Assembly: GCA_964591275.1 (NCBI GenBank)
Contig: CAZQAE010000018.1
Coordinates: 9,014 to 73,013, forward strand
Direction of reading: 5' to 3'
Length of the DNA stretch: 64,000 nt
Source: G963674685 sp964591275
GTDB lineage: Bacteria; Lernaellota; Lernaellaia; JACKCT01
Below are positions 50,735 to 59,803 of this stretch, one piece after another. The notes under the pieces were generated by a model. The model saw only the letters and a program-made list of their open reading frames with translations. It did not search any database and was not told the DNA's origin. Each line of letters begins with the position of its first letter. Position 1 is the first letter of the stretch. A program made the position numbers and the translations under genes.

Positions 50735-51088
50735 CTAAATTTTCTGGCGCTTCTTTTCGGGAATGCGGGCGGCCTTGCCGGAGAGATCGCGCAGATAGTA
50801 CAACTTCGCCCGACGCACTTGGCCCTGTCGAACCAATTCCACCTTGGCGATATTGGGCGAAAAATAAGGGAAAATGCGTTCAACGCCGATGCCGTAGCTG
50901 ACTTTGCGGACCGTAAAGGAACCGCGGTCGCCGCGATGGCGTATTCTGATAACCGCGCCTTCAAATACCTGGATGCGAGTTTTCTCGCCTTCCGTAATTT
51001 TGACGTGGACCCGAACGGTGTCGCCGGGTTTGAAATCCGGATGCCCCGGATTCGCGGTCTCTCTTTCCATTTGCTCAATAATATTCAT
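50735..51088 (-). CDS. rplS: 50S ribosomal protein L19
   Basis: 117 residues, the normal length. FKPGDTVRVHVKITEGEKTR, QVFEGAVIRIRHRG, FTVRKVSYGIGVERIFPYFSP, VELVRQGQVRRAKLYYLRDLSGKAARI are all characteristic. L19 sits at the interface of the two subunits. In many bacteria rplS follows rpsP, rimM and trmD, but here it stands alone with its own promoter and terminator. Its ribosome-binding AGGAG is inside a palindrome. Confidence 0.98.
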   Translation of the reverse strand: MNIIEQMERETANPGHPDFKPGDTVRVHVKITEGEKTRIQVFEGAVIRIRHRGDRGSFTVRKVSYGIGVERIFPYFSPNIAKVELVRQGQVRRAKLYYLRDLSGKAARIPEKKRQKI

Positions 51089-51095
51089 AGCTCTT

Positions 51096-51114
51096 GGCTC
51101 CTCGCTAAGGAGCC
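51096..51114 (-). promoter_or_regulatory. Palindrome covering the rplS ribosome-binding site
   Basis: GGCTCCT-TAGCG-AGGAGCC, a perfect 7-bp inverted repeat. Its 3' arm contains the AGGAG nine bases before the rplS ATG. In RNA it would hide the ribosome-binding site; in DNA it lies at the expected start of transcription and could be an operator. Autoregulation by L19 is possible. Confidence 0.55.
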
Positions 51115-51115
51115 G

Positions 51116-51144
51116 TATATATGCAAATCGTCCGCAGTTGTCAA
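51116..51144 (-). promoter_or_regulatory. Sigma-70 promoter of rplS
   Basis: On the minus strand TTGACA (51144-51139), 17-base spacer, TATATA (51121-51116). The -35 is perfect, the -10 five of six. Start of transcription is expected at about 51110-51107. Confidence 0.8.
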
Positions 51145-51212
51145 CGATTTATCGCCAGCAGCGTGCTTTTGAGCCTTGTCAGCGAAAAAGCCTGTGCTAA
51201 TATCAGAAAATC

Positions 51213-52757
51213 ATGCCGAAAGAACGCCTTGAAAGGCTGCTTACCGCATTCGCCATTTTCTGCCTCGCCCTGGGGATTCGTCTCATCGGCCTGGGCGACC
51301 AATCTTACTCCCCAACGGAATTGTTCTCTCTTGATGCCTGGACAAATGATGCGACGCGCATCGGTTCCGGTTTTTTCTACGACAAGGCCTTGTCGATTTT
51401 CTATCTGGCTGCCTGGCTTTGGCGTCTTATTGGAGGAGAGGCGCAGTGCTGGATGCGACTCCTCCCCGCGCTTTGCTCGGCTTTCGGAGCCATCGTTTTA
51501 TTTCTGATCGTCGAACGAAAGATTACTCGCACAACAGCGGTATTATCCGTTCTTTTTTATAGCCTCCATCCATTCCTTATAGTCCATGCACAAGACCTGA
51601 CGCCCATTTCCATGGCGATGCTCTTCATTTTGCTTTCAGTTTGGTTCGCCACAAAGTGGCTGGCCTGCCACGGCGAGCAGGGCAAATTCGGCATGACGGC
51701 ATTTGCCATTCTGGCGATTTACACGCATCCCGCTGCGTGGCCTTTAGTCCTATTTTTAGCCCTTGCAGCTTTTTCCACGCGGCTTGAACCCGGCTTTTTA
51801 AGAAAATATTCATACCTTCCCATTGTCGCCATTTTTGTATTTGGGCTGCCTTGCGCGCTGAATTTCATTAATCGTTTAGCACAGGGAGAGATTCCGATAA
51901 ATTTGTTGGGACGCTCCGATCTAATTAATCAGATGAATTTGTTGTTCTCATTTTGCGGCGCATATGTTGTTCTTGGCATTGATCATTTGCCATTCATCTT
52001 TACGATGATTGCAATTGCTGCAATGGTAGTTGTCGCCATGACAAGCTTGGTTTTCTGTTTATGGGGCGGCTGGCGGCATCCCTTCCTGGGATTTTTATTT
52101 ATTATTCCCATTATTGGGGCCGTTTTGGTGAACCAGATAACAGATACGGTAATCATAGATAGCATCTTGCCGTTTATGCTCTTCGGCTTGGCTTGCGTGG
52201 CGGCGGGAGTGGGTGAATTATCCTATAAGAAACGCATTGGAAAAATAGTCGCCGGTCTTGCAGCCCTGATGTTTATTTCTTTTTCCATCATCGCGTTTTT
52301 TTCTTTTCGGTCCACAATCTATATTCATAAAACCTATTGGGAAACGGCTTGTTCCTTTTCCCGACAATCAGACGACTTCCGGATTCTGACCTATTCAAAC
52401 CAAGTGGCCAGAGACCTCAAAAAGAATAAAAATGGGAAATGCCATTTCACGGCTCTGTTGCATGACGATGAGAAAAATTCGCCCGAGATCGCGCAAAGGG
52501 CTTTGCAATATGTGAGCAATAGTGAACGGGTGATATTGCTGGATTATTATCAGAAAAAATTCGATCCGGGCCGCACAACAATAAAGACCTTGGCAAGGAA
52601 ATTCGGCGAACCGCTTTCCTATGATTTACCGGGTCAAGGCAATGCCCGGATTCTAGTCTACACAAAACAAGTCGATGCGCCCGAGTCAAAACTCTTCTGG
52701 TACGGCTCCTGGCCGAAGAGTCCGCGTTTGCCTTATCTGCGCGGCGCGACGCGGTAA
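51213..52757 (+). CDS. Integral membrane glycosyltransferase-like protein (GT-C/ArnT type)
   Basis: 514 residues. The first transmembrane segment is followed by LGDQSYSPTELFSLDAWTNDA, where acidic residues in the first periplasmic loop are expected for GT-C enzymes. SIFYLAAWLWRLIGGEAQCWMRLLPALCSAFGAIVLF is the usual second block. About ten hydrophobic segments follow and a soluble end (FDPGRTTIKTLARKFGEPLSY). It likely uses a polyprenyl-phosphate sugar donor at the inner membrane. Divergent from rplS and unlinked to other glycan genes. Confidence 0.75.
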   Translation: MPKERLERLLTAFAIFCLALGIRLIGLGDQSYSPTELFSLDAWTNDATRIGSGFFYDKALSIFYLAAWLWRLIGGEAQCWMRLLPALCSAFGAIVLFLIVERKITRTTAVLSVLFYSLHPFLIVHAQDLTPISMAMLFILLSVWFATKWLACHGEQGKFGMTAFAILAIYTHPAAWPLVLFLALAAFSTRLEPGFLRKYSYLPIVAIFVFGLPCALNFINRLAQGEIPINLLGRSDLINQMNLLFSFCGAYVVLGIDHLPFIFTMIAIAAMVVVAMTSLVFCLWGGWRHPFLGFLFIIPIIGAVLVNQITDTVIIDSILPFMLFGLACVAAGVGELSYKKRIGKIVAGLAALMFISFSIIAFFSFRSTIYIHKTYWETACSFSRQSDDFRILTYSNQVARDLKKNKNGKCHFTALLHDDEKNSPEIAQRALQYVSNSERVILLDYYQKKFDPGRTTIKTLARKFGEPLSYDLPGQGNARILVYTKQVDAPESKLFWYGSWPKSPRLPYLRGATR

Positions 52758-52882
52758 AACCTTTGCAGTTTCACTCCACGCTGCCTTTACACCCAAATTT
52801 CAAAGTTTCATAATGTTTGTCATGGGACGCATTGTCACTTTTGCCTATAGGCGGATAAAACAAATCACATGGGGGTTTTGTC

Positions 52883-54535
52883 ATGGCTCGTGAACCCATT
52901 CGCGCACCGCGCGGCAACCAAATCTCGTGCAAGGGCTGGCACCAGGAAGCCGCCATGCGCATGCTCATGAACAACCTGGACCCCGAAGTCGGCGAGGACC
53001 CGGACAACCTTGTCGTTTACGGCGGTCGTGGCAAAGCGGCCCGCAACTGGCAATGCTATGATGCCATCGTGCGCAGTCTCAAAGAACTGGAAAACGATGA
53101 AACACTGCTCGTGCAATCGGGCAAGCCGGTGGGCATATTGCGCACGCACGAATACGCCCCCCGCGTGCTCATCGCCAACGCCAACCTCGTGGGCAAGTGG
53201 GCCAACTGGGAAGTTTTTGACGAACTCGAAAGAAAAGGTCTGATGATGTTCGGCCAGATGACTGCCGGTTCCTGGATTTACATCGGCACGCAAGGCATTT
53301 TACAGGGCACTTATGAGACCTTCCTGGCCGCGGGACAAAAGCACTTCGGCGCGGACCTGCGCGGCAAGCTTGTGGTTACAGGAGGCCTTGGCGGCATGGG
53401 CGGAGCGCAGCCGCTGGCCGCAACGATGTGCGGCGCGGCTTTTCTGGGCATCGAAGTGGACCCAGCGCGCATCAAAAAACGCATCCAAAGCGGCTACTGC
53501 GACAAGATGGCCACGGACCTGGACGAAGCCCTGAACATTGTGATGACCGCGAAGGCAAAGGGCGAAGCCGTTTCCGTGGGTCTCGTGGGCAACTGCGCGG
53601 ATATTATTCCGGAACTGGCGCGGCGCGATGTGGATATCGATCTGCTCACCGATCAGACCAGCGCGCATGATCCCCTCAACGGCTACGTGCCCAAGGGCAT
53701 GAGTGTGGCGGAAGCAGCGGAATTGCGAAAAAGCGATCCCGACGAATGTCGCCGGCGAGCGCTGTCTTCCATTGCCGAGCACGTACGGGGAATGCTGGAC
53801 CTTATGAAAAAGGGCGCCATCACTTTCGATTACGGCAACAACATCCGCACCATGGCCTATGGCGAGGGCGTCATGGACGCCTACGACTTTCCCGGATTCA
53901 TTCCGGAATATATCCGTCCGCTGTTTTGTTCGGGTCGCGGGCCTTTCCGATGGGTGGCCTTAAGCGGCAAGCCGGAGGATATTCATATCACCGACAAGCT
54001 AGTCCTGGACATGTTCCCGGAAAACGAGGGACTGGTCCGGTGGATCAAGCTCGCGGGCGAGCGGGTGAAATTTCAGGGACTGCCCTCGCGCATCTGCTGG
54101 CTGGGCTACGGCGAACGGGCCGAGTTCGGGCGGCGAATCAATGAGATGGTCGGCGACGGGACCCTTAGCGCCCCGGTTGTTTTCGGGCGGGACCACCTGG
54201 ACTGCGGCAGCGTGGCCAGCCCCTACCGCGAGACAGAAGCCATGAAGGATGGCTCTGACGCTGTAGCTGACTGGCCCATTCTCAATGCGCTCGTGTCCGC
54301 GTCCTCCGGCGCAAGCTGGGTGAGTTTCCACCACGGCGGCGGCGTCGGAATCGGATACTCGTTGCACGCCGGGCAGGTGACGGTCGCCGATGGAACCAAG
54401 GAAATGGATAAACGCATAGACCGCGTGTTTACCAACGATCCGGGAACGGGGATTTTCCGGCACGTGGATGCGGGCTATGATGAGGCGATTGACTTCGCCA
54501 AGGATCGGAAAATCAAGATTCCCATGATGAAGTGA
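52883..54535 (+). CDS. hutU: Urocanate hydratase
   Basis: 550 residues, the usual length. Catalyses hydration of urocanate to imidazolonepropionate, the second step of histidine degradation, using NAD+ as a bound cofactor. Seen: YGGRGKAARN near the start, MTAGSWIYIGTQGI, the NAD-binding GGLGGMGGAQP at about 168-178, DYGNNIR, FCSGRGPFRWVALSG, Cys405 in RICWLGYG, which I take to match the active-site Cys410 of the Pseudomonas enzyme, and SFHHGGGVGIGYS. First gene of hutU-hutI-ftcD. It is followed by 267 bases of repeats before hutI. Confidence 0.98.
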   Translation: MAREPIRAPRGNQISCKGWHQEAAMRMLMNNLDPEVGEDPDNLVVYGGRGKAARNWQCYDAIVRSLKELENDETLLVQSGKPVGILRTHEYAPRVLIANANLVGKWANWEVFDELERKGLMMFGQMTAGSWIYIGTQGILQGTYETFLAAGQKHFGADLRGKLVVTGGLGGMGGAQPLAATMCGAAFLGIEVDPARIKKRIQSGYCDKMATDLDEALNIVMTAKAKGEAVSVGLVGNCADIIPELARRDVDIDLLTDQTSAHDPLNGYVPKGMSVAEAAELRKSDPDECRRRALSSIAEHVRGMLDLMKKGAITFDYGNNIRTMAYGEGVMDAYDFPGFIPEYIRPLFCSGRGPFRWVALSGKPEDIHITDKLVLDMFPENEGLVRWIKLAGERVKFQGLPSRICWLGYGERAEFGRRINEMVGDGTLSAPVVFGRDHLDCGSVASPYRETEAMKDGSDAVADWPILNALVSASSGASWVSFHHGGGVGIGYSLHAGQVTVADGTKEMDKRIDRVFTNDPGTGIFRHVDAGYDEAIDFAKDRKIKIPMMK

Positions 54536-54543
54536 TTGATTAA

Positions 54544-54724
54544 GGTCAGGGTTCAGGGTTCAGGGTTTAGGGTTCAGGGTGTCGGAGCAGCACAACACGT
54601 GTGGCACGGCCGTTCTCGGCTGTGCTGTAGGAGCGACATTCTTGTCGCGAATAGAGGAGCGGTTTGTAACCGCGATCAGCCCCGCAGGGGCGAAACAATA
54701 TTAGCCGTCGGCGTAAGCCGACGG
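54544..54724 (+). repeat. 3' composite repeat downstream of hutU
   Basis: In order: five GGGTTCA/GGGTTTA heptamers (54544-54580), palindrome GGCACGGCCGTTCTCGGC (54604-54626), GTAGGAGCGACATTCTTGTC (54627-54649), AGGAGCGGTTTGTAACCGCG (54655-54674), AGCCCCGCAGGGGCG (54678-54692) and CCGTCGGC-GTAA-GCCGACGG (54705-54724). This is the most complete copy of the element in the window and it lies inside the hut cluster. Confidence 0.75.
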
Positions 54725-54802
54725 GACGCAGATACTAATTTCCCATTTAAGCCCGCGAAACGGGCGACAGATCTGCTGACAACTTTCGATAGGATCGGAA
54801 TT

Positions 54803-56041
54803 ATGCTGCTTGTCAAAAACATCGGACAACTGCTGACTATCTCGGGGGACGCTGCTGCCCGGCGAGAAAAGGATATGTCCTATCTCGGCGCCATCGAGAA
54901 TGCCGCCGTGCTGATCCATAAGGAAACGATTCTGGCCGCGGGCGCGCAAAGCTTTGTTTGTTTCCTACCCGAAGCCAATGGCGCCGATGAGTACGATGCC
55001 GGAGGCTGCGCCGTCTTCCCCGCATTTTGCGACAGCCACACGCATCCGATTTTCGCCCGCGCCAGGCAAGATGAATATGAATTGCGGATCAGGGGAGCAA
55101 GCTATCAACAGATCGCGCAGATGGGTGGCGGCATCGCCGGCAGCGTGCGGCATCTACGTGAGATGAATGAATCGGAACTCCTGGAACGGGGGCTGCATCA
55201 TGCCGAACTTTTTCTCCAATACGGCACGGGCGCCATTGAGGCCAAAAGCGGCTACGGCCTGTCCCTTGATGACGAAATGAAGATGCTGCGCGTCATCAAA
55301 AAAGTTTCGGAGCAGTCGCCGCTGGATGTCGTGGCGACCTTTCTTGGCGCGCACGAGATTCCCAAGGAATACAAAAACGACCGCGAGAGCTACATCAAGC
55401 TCATTTGTGAAACGATGATCCCGCAAGTCGCCGACGAAGGCTTGGCGCAATATTGCGACGTCTTTTGCGAGTCCCACGTCTTCACCATCGAAGAGTCGAA
55501 AAAGATTCTCAAGGCGGGGCAAGCCAGAGGCCTGAAATCCCGCGTGCACGCCGACCAGCTTTCCTTAAGCGGCGGAAGCAAACTCGGCGTCGAAGTGAAA
55601 GCCGTGTCGGTCGATCACGTGGACCGCATTGGCGATGAGGAAATCAAGGCGCTGGCAGGAAGCGACGTTATCGCGACGCTGCTGCCCGGATCCGTGATGC
55701 ACCTGGGCCTTCACGACTATGCGCCAGCGCGAAAAATGATCGACGCAGGCGTCGCCGTGGCGCTGGCGACCGATTTCAATCCGGGCAGCGCGCCGAGCCT
55801 CAACATGCAGATAACCATGTCGCTGGCCTGCAATTATATGCGCATGACTCCCGCCGAGAGCCTCGTCGCCGCCACGCACAACGGCGCCTGCGCCGTCGAA
55901 ATGCAAGACCGCCTCGGCTCCATCGAACCGGGCAAGCAAGCTGATCTGTTCATCTCCTCGGTGTCTGATTATCGGCTGATCCCCTATCATTTCGGGATGA
56001 ACCACTGCAGGGCGCTCATCAAGAAGGGAAAGATCGTATGA
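54803..56041 (+). CDS. hutI: Imidazolonepropionase
   Basis: 412 residues from the ATG at 54803, preceded by AGGA; the frame is open back to 54536 but that part is intergenic repeat. Hydrolyses imidazolonepropionate to formiminoglutamate. An amidohydrolase with metal-ligand pair HTH in DSHTHPIFA (His78, His80), substrate-side RGASYQQIAQMGGGI and KSGYGL, then HADQLS, and ALATDFNPGSAPSLNM with the metal Asp. All typical positions are present. The stop overlaps the ftcD start by four bases (ATGA), so both are coupled. Confidence 0.97.
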   Translation: MLLVKNIGQLLTISGDAAARREKDMSYLGAIENAAVLIHKETILAAGAQSFVCFLPEANGADEYDAGGCAVFPAFCDSHTHPIFARARQDEYELRIRGASYQQIAQMGGGIAGSVRHLREMNESELLERGLHHAELFLQYGTGAIEAKSGYGLSLDDEMKMLRVIKKVSEQSPLDVVATFLGAHEIPKEYKNDRESYIKLICETMIPQVADEGLAQYCDVFCESHVFTIEESKKILKAGQARGLKSRVHADQLSLSGGSKLGVEVKAVSVDHVDRIGDEEIKALAGSDVIATLLPGSVMHLGLHDYAPARKMIDAGVAVALATDFNPGSAPSLNMQITMSLACNYMRMTPAESLVAATHNGACAVEMQDRLGSIEPGKQADLFISSVSDYRLIPYHFGMNHCRALIKKGKIV

Positions 56042-57534
56042 ACTCGATTGTAGAATGCGTTCCGAATTTCAGCGAAGGACGAAACAAAAAAACCGTGGAC
56101 TCGATTGTCGAGGCGATGCTCGAAGTAGAGGATGTATATCTCATCGGCCGGGAGATGGATGCTGACCATAACCGCTGCGTTATCACGCTGGTCGGCGCGA
56201 AGGAAAAGATCGGCGAAGCGGCGGTGCGCGGCGTGGTTGCGGCGTCGAAGCTCATCGATCTGAATACCCACCAGGGCGAGCATCCGCGCATGGGCGCAGC
56301 CGACGTCGTGCCTTTCATTCCGGTGAAAAACGCGACGATGGAAGAGTGCGCGCAAATCGCGCGGTGGACGGCGCAGAAAATTTGGGAGCGTTGCAATGTC
56401 CCCACCTATCTCTACGAAAACGCCGCTGCCAGGCCGGATCGAAAGAATCTGGCGACGGTTCGGCGGGGACAGTTCGAGGGCTTGCGCGAAGAGGTGAAAA
56501 CGAATGTCGACCGCCTTCCCGATTTTGGAAAGGCGCAGCTTCACGAAAGCGCCGGCGCCACAGCGGTGGGCGCAAGGCAGTTTCTCGTGGCCTACAACAT
56601 CAATCTCGACACGCCGGACATTCAGCTGGCCTCGAAGATCGCCGACTCGGTTCGCTTCATCGGCGGAGGGTTGCGTTTTGTGAAGGCGATGGGCTTTAAA
56701 TTGGACAAACGCAATATCGCGCAGGTGTCCATGAACCTGACCGACTTTGAGAAAACGCCGGTTCACCGGGTTTTTAACATGGTCAAATCCGAGGCCGAAC
56801 GATACGGCGTGCAGGTCGTCGGCAGCGAGATCGTGGGCCTCATTCCGCAAAAAGCTATGGATATGGCCGCGGACTTTTTCCTGCGTGTGGAAAATTTTTC
56901 ATCCGGCACAATTCTGGAAAATCGCCTCGCAAATATTTTGGAGAAGACAAGCGCCCAGGCGACGCTGGCCGATGATTGCAAAAGCTTCCTGGCGAAAACG
57001 GCGTCAAAAAGTCCGACGCCCGGAGGCGGCAGCGTGTCGGCGCTGGGAATTTCTCTGGGCGCGTCGCTGGGCCTGATGGTCATAGGATTAACGCGAGGCA
57101 GGAAGAAATACTCAGAATACGAAGAAAAACTGGCGACGATTCAGGAAAAACTGCGGGAGTTGCAGGCAAGGGCCGCGCGGGCCATTGACGAGGATTCGGA
57201 TGCCTACGCGCAAGTCATGGCCGCTTATAAAACTTCCTATAAAAATCCCGAGGAAAAGGGAAGGGCTATTCAAGACGCCACCAGGCATGCCGCCGATGTT
57301 CCGCTCGCCGCCGCGCAGTCTGGCGTCGAGGTCATGAATCTGCTGCGCGATCTGGAAAAGATATCGAATCCAAACGCCGCCTCAGACTTGAAAGTCGGCG
57401 GATATATGTGCGTTGCGGGCATTCGCGGCGCCCTCGCCAATGTGCAAATCAACCTGGCCGACATCACGGACAAAAAATACGTCAAAATTCTAAGCGCCCA
57501 AGTTGAAGCCATTGAAAAGGAACTTGGTTTATAA
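56038..57534 (+). CDS. ftcD: Bifunctional glutamate formiminotransferase / formiminotetrahydrofolate cyclodeaminase
   Basis: 498 residues. The N-terminal half (to about 300) is the formiminotransferase: IVECVPNFSEGRN, DHNRCVITLVG, and GEHPRMGAADVVPFIPV, where His82 corresponds to the catalytic His of the animal enzyme. The C-terminal part (from about 315) is the cyclodeaminase: LAKTASKSPTPGGGSVSALG, DEDSDAYAQVMAAYK, SDLKVGGYM. Together they move the formimino group to tetrahydrofolate and release ammonia, giving glutamate and 5,10-methenyl-tetrahydrofolate. The fused form is known from animals and some bacteria. hutH is missing from the window. Confidence 0.96.
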   Translation: MNSIVECVPNFSEGRNKKTVDSIVEAMLEVEDVYLIGREMDADHNRCVITLVGAKEKIGEAAVRGVVAASKLIDLNTHQGEHPRMGAADVVPFIPVKNATMEECAQIARWTAQKIWERCNVPTYLYENAAARPDRKNLATVRRGQFEGLREEVKTNVDRLPDFGKAQLHESAGATAVGARQFLVAYNINLDTPDIQLASKIADSVRFIGGGLRFVKAMGFKLDKRNIAQVSMNLTDFEKTPVHRVFNMVKSEAERYGVQVVGSEIVGLIPQKAMDMAADFFLRVENFSSGTILENRLANILEKTSAQATLADDCKSFLAKTASKSPTPGGGSVSALGISLGASLGLMVIGLTRGRKKYSEYEEKLATIQEKLRELQARAARAIDEDSDAYAQVMAAYKTSYKNPEEKGRAIQDATRHAADVPLAAAQSGVEVMNLLRDLEKISNPNAASDLKVGGYMCVAGIRGALANVQINLADITDKKYVKILSAQVEAIEKELGL

Positions 57535-57582
57535 ATCATTGCAAGGGTGATGATAATGCAGGTTTGGCAGTATTCTACTTTA

Positions 57583-58506
57583 TCACTCTATGTCCCTTGC
57601 GCACCGAACACCATCAACATCATAAGGGTCAGGATCTGCTTGGTGTCTATAGGAGACTCTCATGCCTACGGAGGGACTTGCCCATCCGGCACCTCTTAAA
57701 ACAAGCCATTGTCCATCTTCGGGGTGAGAAGGGTCTACCTCCTCTTCTTCTGTATATTCATAGCAATTATCACTTGTGTATTCGTGTAAGTTCCCTAAAA
57801 TATCATAAATTCCGAAACTATTTGCTTCCTTAGCGCACACTTCGTGTGGCTTTCCTTCAGAATTTGATTCATACCATGCAATATCATCTAAACAACCATC
57901 CTCATTTCCACAATAGTACTTTGTTTCTGAACCGGCTCTAGCTGCATATTCCCATTCCGCCTCCGTGGGAAGTCTCCCGCCAATGAGTTCACAAAATTCA
58001 CTAGATACCGAAAAATCCACTCCATCTACAGGGCAATTATCGCAAATATCAAAGTTAGTGGGATTATATCCCATGATTTCTTCAAACTGAAATTGGGTGA
58101 TCTCCGATTCAGTCATTTGAAATGACGAAATTCTTACAGGGTGCAAAGGATACTCCTCAGGCTTGCAGTCCTCGTCCCCGAGCGAGCAACCCATCATAAA
58201 TCTTCCTTCGGGAATAGTAATCCAATTAATTTCATGTATTTCTCCCTTATTGGAACACCCCGAGAAATCATCATCTCCTGCAATACTATCATCATTCAAT
58301 TGCTCAGTGTCGTCATCATCGGCAAGGTCATCGTCATCGTCATTGTCATCGGCGTCGGCGTCGGCGTCGGCTGCGACATTGTCATCCGGGGGATAACAGG
58401 CGCTTTCTCGGTTGCCGTCCTGGTCATCCCCTTCGTCGCAAGAAAGAACCCATGCCGACACAAGGCAAGCCAAGAATAAAATCAACAGACGTTTCCAAGT
58501 ATTCAT
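57583..58506 (-). CDS. Asp-rich lipoprotein with FGE-fold domain, cluster gene 1
   Basis: 307 residues. Leader MNTWKRLLILFLACLVSAWV, Cys23 (LSC), then EGDDQDGNRES and about 50 mostly acidic residues. The domain has WITIPEGRFMMGC, ESEITQFQFEEIMGYNPTNF, GGRLPTEAEWEYAARAG, NSFGIYDILGNLHEYTSD, LRGAGWASP and GVRCARDIE, the FGE/SUMF1 fold. As in the 24320 protein, the catalytic cysteine pair of true formylglycine-generating enzymes is missing between the GW and the arginines. Close paralogue of the 59804 gene; the last 30 or so bases of both are nearly identical. Exported and lipid-anchored; ligand unknown. Confidence 0.85.
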   Translation of the reverse strand: MNTWKRLLILFLACLVSAWVLSCDEGDDQDGNRESACYPPDDNVAADADADADDNDDDDDLADDDDTEQLNDDSIAGDDDFSGCSNKGEIHEINWITIPEGRFMMGCSLGDEDCKPEEYPLHPVRISSFQMTESEITQFQFEEIMGYNPTNFDICDNCPVDGVDFSVSSEFCELIGGRLPTEAEWEYAARAGSETKYYCGNEDGCLDDIAWYESNSEGKPHEVCAKEANSFGIYDILGNLHEYTSDNCYEYTEEEEVDPSHPEDGQWLVLRGAGWASPSVGMRVSYRHQADPDPYDVDGVRCARDIE

Positions 58507-58545
58507 TGTATCCTCGTAGCAACTTGCTCAACTGAAAGCAATCTA

Positions 58546-59763
58546 CTATTCCTTTAAGTACTCATCAAAAAAATCAAAGATTAAATCATGCACAGAACCA
58601 AGCTCATCTGGTCTGCGCAAGATTTGCTCATCTTGCCCAGGGATGTACATAATAGTGTCTTCTCCAAATTCATTTGTATTTTCATATCCATAAGGTACGC
58701 GCAGAATTGGAATATGAGATGTCGACAAATCCCGTATATTCTGGTTATACCTCCAGACTTCAGGATCAACAGTATCCAACAATTCGTTATCAGCTCCCAG
58801 CTCCAAATAAGTATCAAATGTAAAATCCGAAACGTAAACCTTAACAGACTCTAAAATTTTCACGCTGAAATTGCCAAAGACACTTCCGCCGGAATGTCCA
58901 ATTAAACCAATGTTATTCACTCCTTTATACTTCAAATATTTAATTATATTAAGTATTTCATAAGCTTCAATTTGCACTATTGAAAATCCATCGCACAACA
59001 AATCTAATATAATATCGGAATCGTCAAAGCAAATCATACCCCTCACTAAAGGCGCTATTATCCCATAGCCGTTAATTGGATAATCCTCCCCTTTATATCT
59101 GTCTAAATAATCTTGCTGAGATTCTTCATTATGCCCATGAATAGCAATAATCACATCGTTAAACTCTTTATCCCCAGAAACTAGCAATGTTGATGGAAAG
59201 GAACCAATATATGGATCCTCAAATATTAATTCTTTTTGCACATAATCTGAAAATGTTTCTCGTGAGACCTCAGTGACTACGAGAGGTCTTGCGTCCATTT
59301 CCTCCAGTAAAAATTCCATATTTGCCGCCTCAAGCAGATGTTGCCTTAACTCAAGAGCAGTAAGAATTCCTTCAAATAAATATTCATCATTTTCCCTGTA
59401 CATGTGAATCATTTCCCATAATTCATCCGGCGTGATGGGAATACGACTATCTGCGGCAGCATCAATAAAACGATAATAGTCATCTCTGCAATTACAAGTA
59501 TCCAATGGGCCAACAAGCTCTTTACATTCGGTAACATTGTATTCGTTGCTCTGCGGAAATTCTGTATGGCAGTTCTCAGTATCGTCATCATTCAATTGCA
59601 CTGTGTCGTCGTCGTCATCCGTGTCGGCTGCGCCATCGTCATCGCCGAGGAAATAGGCGCTCCCTCGGTTGGCGTCCTTGTCGTCGCCCTGATCACAGGA
59701 AAAAACCAATGCTGACAGCAAGCCAACCATGCTCAAAACCAGCAAGAGTTTCCAAGCCCTCAT
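58546..59763 (-). CDS. Asp-rich lipoprotein with alpha/beta-hydrolase domain, cluster gene 2
   Basis: 405 residues; ATG at 59763 with GGGAGG six bases upstream. Leader MRAWKLLLVLSMVGLLSALV ends at Cys23 (FSC), then QGDDKDANRGSAY and an acidic link. The mature part contains IIAIHGHNEES (oxyanion side), a nucleophile elbow GHSGGS with Ser291, and a late His392 in GSVHDLIFDFF, so a full triad is possible. Exported esterase- or peptidase-like enzyme; substrate unknown. The body of the gene is clearly more AT-rich than the leader and than flanking genes. Paralogue of the 60676 gene. Confidence 0.82.
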   Translation of the reverse strand: MRAWKLLLVLSMVGLLSALVFSCDQGDDKDANRGSAYFLGDDDGAADTDDDDDTVQLNDDDTENCHTEFPQSNEYNVTECKELVGPLDTCNCRDDYYRFIDAAADSRIPITPDELWEMIHMYRENDEYLFEGILTALELRQHLLEAANMEFLLEEMDARPLVVTEVSRETFSDYVQKELIFEDPYIGSFPSTLLVSGDKEFNDVIIAIHGHNEESQQDYLDRYKGEDYPINGYGIIAPLVRGMICFDDSDIILDLLCDGFSIVQIEAYEILNIIKYLKYKGVNNIGLIGHSGGSVFGNFSVKILESVKVYVSDFTFDTYLELGADNELLDTVDPEVWRYNQNIRDLSTSHIPILRVPYGYENTNEFGEDTIMYIPGQDEQILRRPDELGSVHDLIFDFFDEYLKE

Positions 59764-59803
59764 TTCACTCCTCCCAGGCTATGATCCCATGAAAACCACT
59801 TAT

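Noticed and set aside
54544..54580. Telomere-like GGGTTTA repeats
   Set aside because: Only about five imperfect units lie inside an operon, and similar units occur elsewhere between genes. Nothing suggests a chromosome end.
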